A DNA stretch of 64,000 bases from Silene conica (lineage: Eukaryota > Streptophyta > Magnoliopsida > Caryophyllales > Caryophyllaceae). This document shows positions 57,110-64,000 of this stretch, piece by piece. The position numbers and the translations under genes were made by a program. The stretch is from positions 9,534,747 through 9,598,746 of the forward strand of contig CM055319.2 in NCBI GenBank assembly GCA_029255685.2. The letters run 5' to 3'. Every line of letters begins with the position of its first letter. Position 1 is the first letter of the stretch. The notes beneath the pieces were generated by a model. That model was not told the DNA's origin. It saw nothing but the letters and a program-made list of their open reading frames with translations, and ran no database searches.

Positions 57110-59990
57110 AATCATTGAGAGACGCTAACTTATTAGTGTCACATATCACTTAACAAACCAATTTCCAACCGAAATTTTACGAATTGTTCTCTTTCTAACG
57201 GTTTTGTAAAAATATCCGCAATTTAATTTTCGGTTTTACAAAAATTAAGACTAATTGTCCCTTTTTTCACTTGGTCACGTAAAAAGTGAAGGATATGGAT
57301 ACCGAGTACCTAAGAGGGGGAGGGGGTGAATTAGGTACTACTTAAAAAATTTAACTTAACAAAGTTGACTTAATTAAATTAACTAACGATTAAGTACAGA
57401 GAAACAAAGGAAAGCAACGATTTCGTTGACTGTTAAGTTCATCTAGCAAGTGAAGTAGTGCTACTGTATGAAAGTAACAGATCTAGAAATCGTTGAATGA
57501 AACAGAAAGGAAAACAAAATAAAAGAACTGATTAACTAAACAGAAAAGAGAAGAACGCAGCGGTTTTGAATTGGTTCGGCCAAAACTCTAACGGCCTACG
57601 TCCAATCTTCTTTTATTGAATAGCTAAGTAATCTACTCCGAAAACTTAAAACAAATTACAATAAAAGGACCAACAACCTACTCCGGTTGCGACTCTTAGT
57701 TCTTTTGACCACAATGTCTAAGAACATCAAATAAACAAACTAGTGTAGATTACAAGATCAAGTTTTCCTCAAACTGATTCTTAAATGAATTGAGGAGAAA
57801 CAACTTATTGATCAATCATAACTAGATAACAAATCATTAACAAAAGCAACGATTAGACAGACTGTTTACACTTGAAAAGTTGAAGACTTTATGAAAACTT
57901 TGCAAAACCAGTTAAAAGAAATGAAGCTTTGAAGAGAGAATTTTTTTTAGGTTTTTGTCAGGATAATGATTTTTGAAGAGAGAATTTTGCAAAGATGAAT
58001 TTATTGCTCTAGAAGTCTTGGAAATAAATGAGGATGAAGTACTCCTTTTATAGTGGAAATATTGGATAAAGACCTTTGGGTAAAACCCACAAAGTACACT
58101 TTAGGTGGCTATTTTTCAAAGGACAAAAGGAGGTGTACTTCTTTGCTTTTAAAATATCCTTTCTTTGCTTTAAAATCTTCTTTAATCAGAAAAAGAGATT
58201 TTATGGGCTTTGCAAAAATCAGAGTCATAAAGCAAGTTTTCTTATAAGTTTGCAAAGCTGGGATTTCGAAATGATAAAGCTTCAAGTGTACGATTGCACG
58301 AGGCAACGATATGTGTAACTGTTACTTACGTTAGATGAGTTGTTATCTTTACAAACCAACGACACTTAGAGATTTCTTTTGACAACGGAATATCAATGCT
58401 CTCTTGATTATGAACTTTCGAACCTGAAATGGAAACTTGAAAACACAAAATTAAATTGGGCTTGTCATCATCAACAAATTGTATCCTAACAAAACGTGAT
58501 GTCTTATTTCAATGTGCTTGGTCCGGGAGTGTTGTATTGGGTTTTTCGAAATGTTAATTGCACTAGTATTATCACAAAAGATAGGAGTGGATTCAAATGT
58601 AATACCAAAATCATGCAACTGTTGACGTACCCATAGTATTTGTGTGCAACATAGTGCGGCACTAATGTATTCGCTTTCCACCGTTGATAGAGACACAGTG
58701 TTTTGCTTCTTTGAAGCGCATGTAAGCAAGCATGGGCCCATGAATGTGGCAATTCCGGACGTGCTCTTTCTATCCAACATGCATCCCGCATAGTCGGCAT
58801 CGGGGAATCCTACAAGATTAAGCTCATAGTAAGAAGAATATCAAAGATATAAATGTTGAGCTCCAATCAAGTACTTGAAGATCCTTTTTACGGCTTTAAA
58901 GTGAGATTCCTTAGGATTTTCTTGGAACCGAGCACACACACAAACACTATATTGAATATCGGGTCGACTTGCGGTCAAGTAAAGTAAAGAACCAATCATA
59001 CCTCGATACACCTTTTCACTGACACTCTTACCGTTTGGATCAAGGTCGAGTTTGAGGTTAGAAACCATGGGTGTAGCGACGGGTTTCGCATTAGTCAACC
59101 CGAACTTACTTATCATTTCCTTCACATACTTTTGTTGATGGATCATTGTGCCTTCCTCTTTTTGCTTGATTTGGAGGCCAAGAAAGAACCCTAGTTCTCC
59201 CATCATACTCATTTCAAACTCAGATTTCATTAGACTTGCAAAGTAATCATACAGAGCTTCACTTGTTGCACCAAAGATTATGTCATCGACATATATTTGC
59301 ACAAGCAACATTACATCCGAATGTGCCTTGATGAATAATGTTTTATCAACCAAACCACGTATGAAACCATTTTCCAAGAGAAATTTTGAAAGCCTATCAT
59401 ACCATGCTCTAGAAGCCTGTTTTAAACCATATAGTGTTTTATCAAGTTTAAAGACATGGTTCGGTGATTCATTATTCACAAAGCCCGGTGGTTGTTCCAC
59501 AAAAACTTCTTCATTGAGATAGCCATTTAGAAATGCCGATTTTACATCCATTTGAAAAAGTTTTACACCATGATGAGCTGTGAAAGCAATGAGAATTCGT
59601 ATGGCTTCAAGCCTAGCTACCGGTGCAAAGGTTTCGTCATAATCAATTCTCTCTTGTTGATTATACCCTTGCACCACTAGCCTTGCCTTGTTCCTTACGA
59701 TTTCTCCGTTATCGTCTAGCTTATTTCGAAAGACCCGCCTAGTACCAATGACAATGACAGTGCGATTTGACGGCCTAGGGACAAGATGTCATACCTCACT
59801 TCTTCTGAATTGGTCCAACTCTTCTTGCATGGCCATGATCCAACAAGGATCCTCAAGAGCTATTGAGATGTGGTTGGGTTCAATTTGTGAGAGGTAGGCA
59901 TTGAATGCACAAAAGTTTTTGACGGATGACCTAGTTTTTATCCCTGAGTCAGGGTCACTGGTTAGGTTTTCGAGAGGGTGAGAGCTTTCA
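57110..59990 (-). pseudogene. Fossil reverse transcriptase and RNase H of the SIRE-type element
   Basis: Reverse transcriptase at 58841-59677 (IDYDETFAPVARLEAIRI, QMDVKSAFLNGYLNEEV, LLVQIYVDDIIFGAT). RNase H start at 58497-58780 (MLDRKSTSGIATFMG) and its end (IADIFTKPL) at about 57200. The solo LTR 57287-58491 lies inside the RNase H part. The lineage call rests on these copia-specific motifs and the downstream env-position ORF. Broken. Confidence 0.85.
57287..58491 (-). mobile_element. Solo LTR (1205 bp), SIRE-type copia
   Basis: On the minus strand it begins TGTTAGGATACAATTTG and ends CCATATCCTTCA. The flanks are AAAAG (57282-57286) and AAACG (58492-58496), a 5-bp duplication with one mismatch, and RNase H coding sequence lies on both sides. 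Confidence 0.85.
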
Positions 59991-60252
59991 TGTTACCATC
60001 TCCTTGGTATGGTAGTGTTGGAAGCGAGAGTTTGTTCATTCTGTTCTGATGCAACATTTTCAGAATCTGTTGCATGGGGTTGGTTTTGTGAGGGGGATTG
60101 ATCATTGGTGTTTGGTGGATCAATGGTTGTGCCTTTGCTTTCTTCTTCCACTTTTGACGTGCTGGCTTCATTAGAAGATGAAGGAGCGTCCGTTCCCTTT
60201 GAGTTATGGCCTGCTTCCCCATGCAAAGGTGCTTCTGACTGTTGCTCGAGAT

Positions 60253-60385
60253 CCCGAATGTGCCTTGATGAATAATGTTTTATCAACCAAACCACGTATG
60301 AAACCATTTTCCAAGAGAAATTTTGAAAGCCTATCATACCATGCTCTAGAAGCCTGTTTTAAACCATATAGTGCTTTATCAAGTT
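60253..60385 (-). repeat. Direct duplicate of a 132-bp reverse-transcriptase segment
   Basis: Nearly identical to 59317-59448. Its right edge is fused to the second env-position region and its left edge to the integrase/reverse-transcriptase linker. Confidence 0.9.
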
Positions 60386-60389
60386 GCTC

Positions 60390-61185
60390 TTAATTTTCTT
60401 CTCTATTTTTGCGAGTATTTTGAAAATAAGAGAGGGAAGATTAATTTGCTTGTGGGTGAGGAGATGGTATACGAGATACTGTTGGGCAATGGTCATTTTG
60501 GCACGGTCATTGGATGGGTATATGGTTCTGCACAGTAAGTTGAGAAGTAATTTTGGTAGGGGTGTTAATTGACTAGGATAAACAGTGGTGGCTTCTTGAG
60601 TGGCAGGGTTTAGTGATTGGGCGATTTCAAGTGGCGCGGCATAAGGGAGTGTGGGCCATGTTGTTTTGTCGGGAATAAGGTCGTAACCTTCATTGACAAT
60701 ACCCAAAATTTCAGCAAGTTCAGAAACTGAGAGGGAAATGGTTTTACCATTGATTTTGGCAGTGAGAGAGGATCGATCATCGGCAACATGGAGAGTGGCG
60801 AAAAACTGAAGAATCTCAAAGATGAAAACAGGTGCCTCAAGATTAAACAAATGTTCCCAACCCTGGGCTTGAAGACACTCCCCAAACGAAGCAAAAGTCG
60901 GGTCAGAACTGAGCCACGAGGCAGAGTAAACCCGTGGAGTGTGGATTGAGTGGGTTTGGATAAGACGAAGACAAGTTTTTTTGACAGTGATGGGTAAAGG
61001 GGAAGTCTCAATAGTAGCAGAAATTGAGTTGGTGGTCCATTTTTTTGTCAGAGGAACTACTGCCTGGGGACCGAGATATTCAGTGGAGGAGGCCTTTTTG
61101 GTGCTTTTGTGTTTGGTACGTTTTTTTGGAGGTGCTTTTGCAGCCTCTTTTTCAGATTCGGTAGGGTTTTCAGAGATGGGGTGTA
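60390..61185 (-). pseudogene. Second fossil env-position region of SIRE type
   Basis: Same domain type as 54766-55733 (WEHLFNLEAPVFIFEILQFF; HKQINLPSLIFKIL) but clearly diverged in sequence, so it came from another copy or family. It lies upstream of reverse transcriptase on the minus strand, which is the wrong order for this lineage. Truncated and fused at both sides. Confidence 0.65.
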
Positions 61186-61189
61186 ATAC

Positions 61190-61315
61190 CTGCATTTTTT
61201 TACTCTTCTGTTTTATTTGCATTATAAGAGACGGTTATAAATGATATTGTTAGCTTTGCTTGTAGGGGTAGTTTTAGAACTTCGGGGACGAAGTTCGTTT
61301 TTAAGGAGGGTAGAT
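61190..61315 (+). pseudogene. 3' tail and polypurine tract of a chromovirus (Tekay-like)
   Basis: ACTTCGGGGACGAAGTTCG followed by TTAAGGAGGGTAGAT directly before the LTR. The GGGGACGAA...AAGGGGGG arrangement is characteristic of Tekay/Del-type chromoviruses. The rest of the internal region is missing to the left. Confidence 0.7.
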
Positions 61316-64000
61316 TGTAATACCCGTAAAATCCGTCAATAAAATAAAATGAGAAACTTATTAATTAAACAAGTATCGCTTAATAGAGACACGTAAAACC
61401 GTCGCATGCATCGTTTTCCGTGCATCGTTTTCCGTCACATAATCATTGACCAATGCATGTCTAGACAGGTGGACCATTGCATGCCTAGACATTTGGCCTA
61501 TGCATGAAGATGGCATTTGGCATTTTCATAAGGACACTTGGCATGTTTGTGAGAAACCTTCTCTCTCTTTTTTCCCCCATTCCCACGCCATTTCTCCACA
61601 CTCCATCAGATTTCATTCTCTCATTCCATCACTCACACTAAAAAGAAATATAGAGAGAAAGATAGAGAGAAACCAAGAAGAAGAAGAGAAAGTTAAGGAA
61701 GAAGATCCTTCATAGCATCAACCCTTCACTAAGTAAGCTTATGAACCCTTCAAATCTGATTTTATAACCTTTTAACATGCATTCAAATATCACTTAACAT
61801 CTAAACTTGAACATATGAATCTACAACCATGCATGCAAAGGATTGAATTTAGTAAAAACCGTTATGTTGTCAAAAACGTAGCATGCATGTAACAGATCTG
61901 AAATCACATGTTAAAATGAGTATTTTTTGAAAATAAAAATTTGGGACTTTCCTTAAGTTGTTATAAAAACACTCACCAAAAATTAGGATGTTTGCATGTA
62001 CCGTTTAGAAATGCAAAATCATATACTACAGCATGTTTTCTGTTTAACCGAATAACTAGATCTCACTTAATGAGTCATAAAACCATATCTACAAAATGAA
62101 TCAGTATCTCCACTTTTAGTATGTTAAACTACTATGAATGTAGATAATAGTGGAACTTGGAATCAACTCGTTTCGATTAACTAAGAAGGATTTATGATGT
62201 AAAACATTTTATGACTCAGTTTCTGACCACTGTTATTAAAACGAGATTTTATATCTGATAAACCTACTTTTGAGACAACATGCATGGCTAACAATATGTA
62301 ATAGACACATAAAGGAATCCAATAAAGCCAACCGTGCACAAAACTATGACGTTTTGGATTTATTATGATTTTTACAAGTTTCTGTTGTGTTCTGGAAAAA
62401 TGTTTTAATTAGTCTTACTTGTTAAAAGCTTACATTTCCATAAAGGGGTAATTTAGTCATACATAAAACTATATTCAGTGACCCATCTCTTCACATGTTA
62501 AATTTTAATGAATGTAAAGTGTAATAGGCTTTCGTTTCGACGAGTTTCGACATGTTAAAGTATTTACCACCCCGTAACTTTTTAAGACTCACCTTTGGAC
62601 CAACTTTGGTAGACTGTAACTTTGGACCCCTTACACACGTTTTTAGACTCTTACCACCGAGACATTAAAGATGGACAACTCACTAAGGAACCAAACCCCA
62701 CTGGTTTCACCTCAAAACATTTAGTAACGAAGGAGATATGACGATTTAAAGTTTCTGTTTCAAATATGTAAAAAACCGAGAAAGTATAGTTATCGCATAA
62801 TTTACTACAAGTAGCTTAGTAATGGTCGTTCATATAAGTAACTATTATTTTAAATATTATGTAGAGTCGGGATTCATAGAAGAGGCTCTCTAACCTTTAA
62901 TCGTTCGTAAGGTAAGGGAAACGCTTATCCGTACACTCTTATTAAACCGTTACGATTTGTTACTATCTTGCATGGTAAGACTTTTGGTTATATTGAAATA
63001 TTTATATTGGTTGAATTCATTTTACAAAATGATTATGGATAAAGATTTGTTTGTTTTGATCTTTTGAAACGGGATTGTGTTTAATATGGAAAGAAGTGGT
63101 TTATGATTTTAAAAGTTTTGGGAACCAAAACCGTTTTGCTTTTCTACAAGCTTATGATGAGTTATCAAATTTGAAGGAAATATCTTGGTTATTTGGAAAT
63201 GGATTCTCATGTTGGTTTGAAACGGTTTTGGTAGAGGGGTAGGTTGTTCCATAATAAGGGACTTCCTATACAGAGCTTCTGATGGGGGTTAGTTGATCGA
63301 GACCCCGTCCTCTTATCTTCCTCTTTGGGGTTGGCCCTTAGAGGGGTGTGCACACTCGGGATTCTAGGACAGTTTAGTACATGATTTGGTGAACCTCGTC
63401 TTATCCGGTTTAGGGCGAGTGGATCCTCTTCATACGGCCTCTATCCAAATATATACCGACGTTGGAAATGAAAGAAATGTTTTCTTTGGTTTGGAATTAT
63501 CTTGAAAGGTTGGATATGGATTTGAATATTTTGGAACACTTATGTTGTTCTTAATCATTTGAAATTATTTGTTTCCCTTTAACTAACAGTGGTAATTCTG
63601 ATACTCTATTTTCAATCTTTCGAGACACTTTTGTTACGTACTATTTTAAAATATCTTTTAAGTTATGATTTCATATTCCGTTTATTCTTTATTCGGATTG
63701 TTTACCTTACTCAACATTATTGTTGACCCTTTTATTTGTTTTGTCCTTGTTTGGACCTGCGGTGATCACAAATCGTGTGAGCAGATCGTGTGACAGGTAC
63801 TCATGGGATTTAGTCGTGGGATGTACAGGAGAGCGCGCTTAATGTTTCAACCGAAGACAAATGCTTTGAGACTTTATCTTTCTTTTTGGACCGTTAAACT
63901 TTATTTTCGCTTCCGCAAACTTTAAACATGGTTGTAATCGGATTTTATCCTTTGGATTTTAAATTGCATCGACAACTACCTATTTTATTACATGTCTAGG
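61316..64000 (+). mobile_element. 3' LTR of a Tekay-like chromovirus, running off the window
   Basis: Starts TGTAATACCCG after the polypurine tract. It contains CTCAACATTATTGTTGACCC near 63712, the counterpart of a motif near the 3' ends of the two TGTAATACCCCG solo LTRs. At least 2685 bp lie in the window without a 3' end. The T/A-rich body has no gene. Confidence 0.78.

Larger units (their letters stand above)
49862..61190 (-). mobile_element. Ty1/copia element of SIRE/Maximus type, truncated and chimeric
   Basis: The 3' LTR is at 49862-51200, preceded on the minus strand by a purine tract CAAAGGGGGAAT. Further upstream (higher coordinates) lie an env-position ORF (54640-56791), RNase H and reverse transcriptase (57110-59990), a linker (59950-60252), a repeated reverse-transcriptase fragment (60253-60385) and a second env-position region (60390-61185). 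The 5' LTR, gag and integrase core are not in the window. Two solo LTRs are inserted (51657-54628, 57287-58491). The coding parts are broken in several places. Confidence 0.8.

Overview
This is nuclear DNA of a flowering plant, almost certainly a eudicot. The window is AT-rich, holds almost no host genes, and is filled with plant lineages of CACTA, hAT and Mutator-like DNA transposons and of Ty3/gypsy (Athila, chromovirus) and Ty1/copia (SIRE/Maximus type) retroelements. The style of several repeats recalls Caryophyllales, but that placement is a weak inference. I see one convincing host gene, a small single-exon gene at 10207-10440 on the minus strand. Everything else I can explain is transposable-element derived.

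Layout. 1-3448 is the 5' part of a CACTA transposon on the minus strand with a damaged TNP2-type transposase, a 220-bp foldback and subterminal repeats. 3449-16980 is a looser region of small elements: a MITE-like stretch, a Mutator-like MITE (4834-7221) split by a solo LTR (4869-7015), a poly-A retroposon (7920-9414), a tRNA-like dispersed repeat, the host gene, a hAT MITE (14342-14890), a miniature solo LTR (15679-15893) and a tRNA-derived SINE (16693-16901).

16985-47857 is one deep nest. An old chromovirus on the minus strand was hit in its integrase region by a non-autonomous CACTA (18517-19505) and by a plus-strand Athila-like element (19661-43998, target duplication ACATC). The Athila element was itself hit by a large CACTA transposon (21188-31996) with an uninterrupted 1118-aa transposase, by a hAT MITE (34255-34889) and by a chromovirus-type solo LTR (40518-43391).

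47858-64000 is a second nest: a LINE remnant, the 5' part of a hAT transposon (48532-49861) cut by a SIRE-type copia element on the minus strand (49862 to about 61190), which carries two solo LTRs (51657-54628 and 57287-58491). A plus-strand chromovirus 3' end and LTR (61316 onward) runs off the window.

Most insertions are fixed by perfect or near-perfect target-site duplications, so order can be read from nesting. Five solo LTRs with target duplications show that LTR-LTR recombination has been active here. The most unusual signals are: a regularly spaced palindrome (CTCGATCGAG, 27 exact copies) in three parts of the Athila-like element, which also lacks a visible pol region; five evenly spaced GC-rich hairpins with paired arm changes inside the solo LTR at 40518-43391; and a CACTA accessory gene with an Ulp1-like protease domain whose expected catalytic Cys is Ser.
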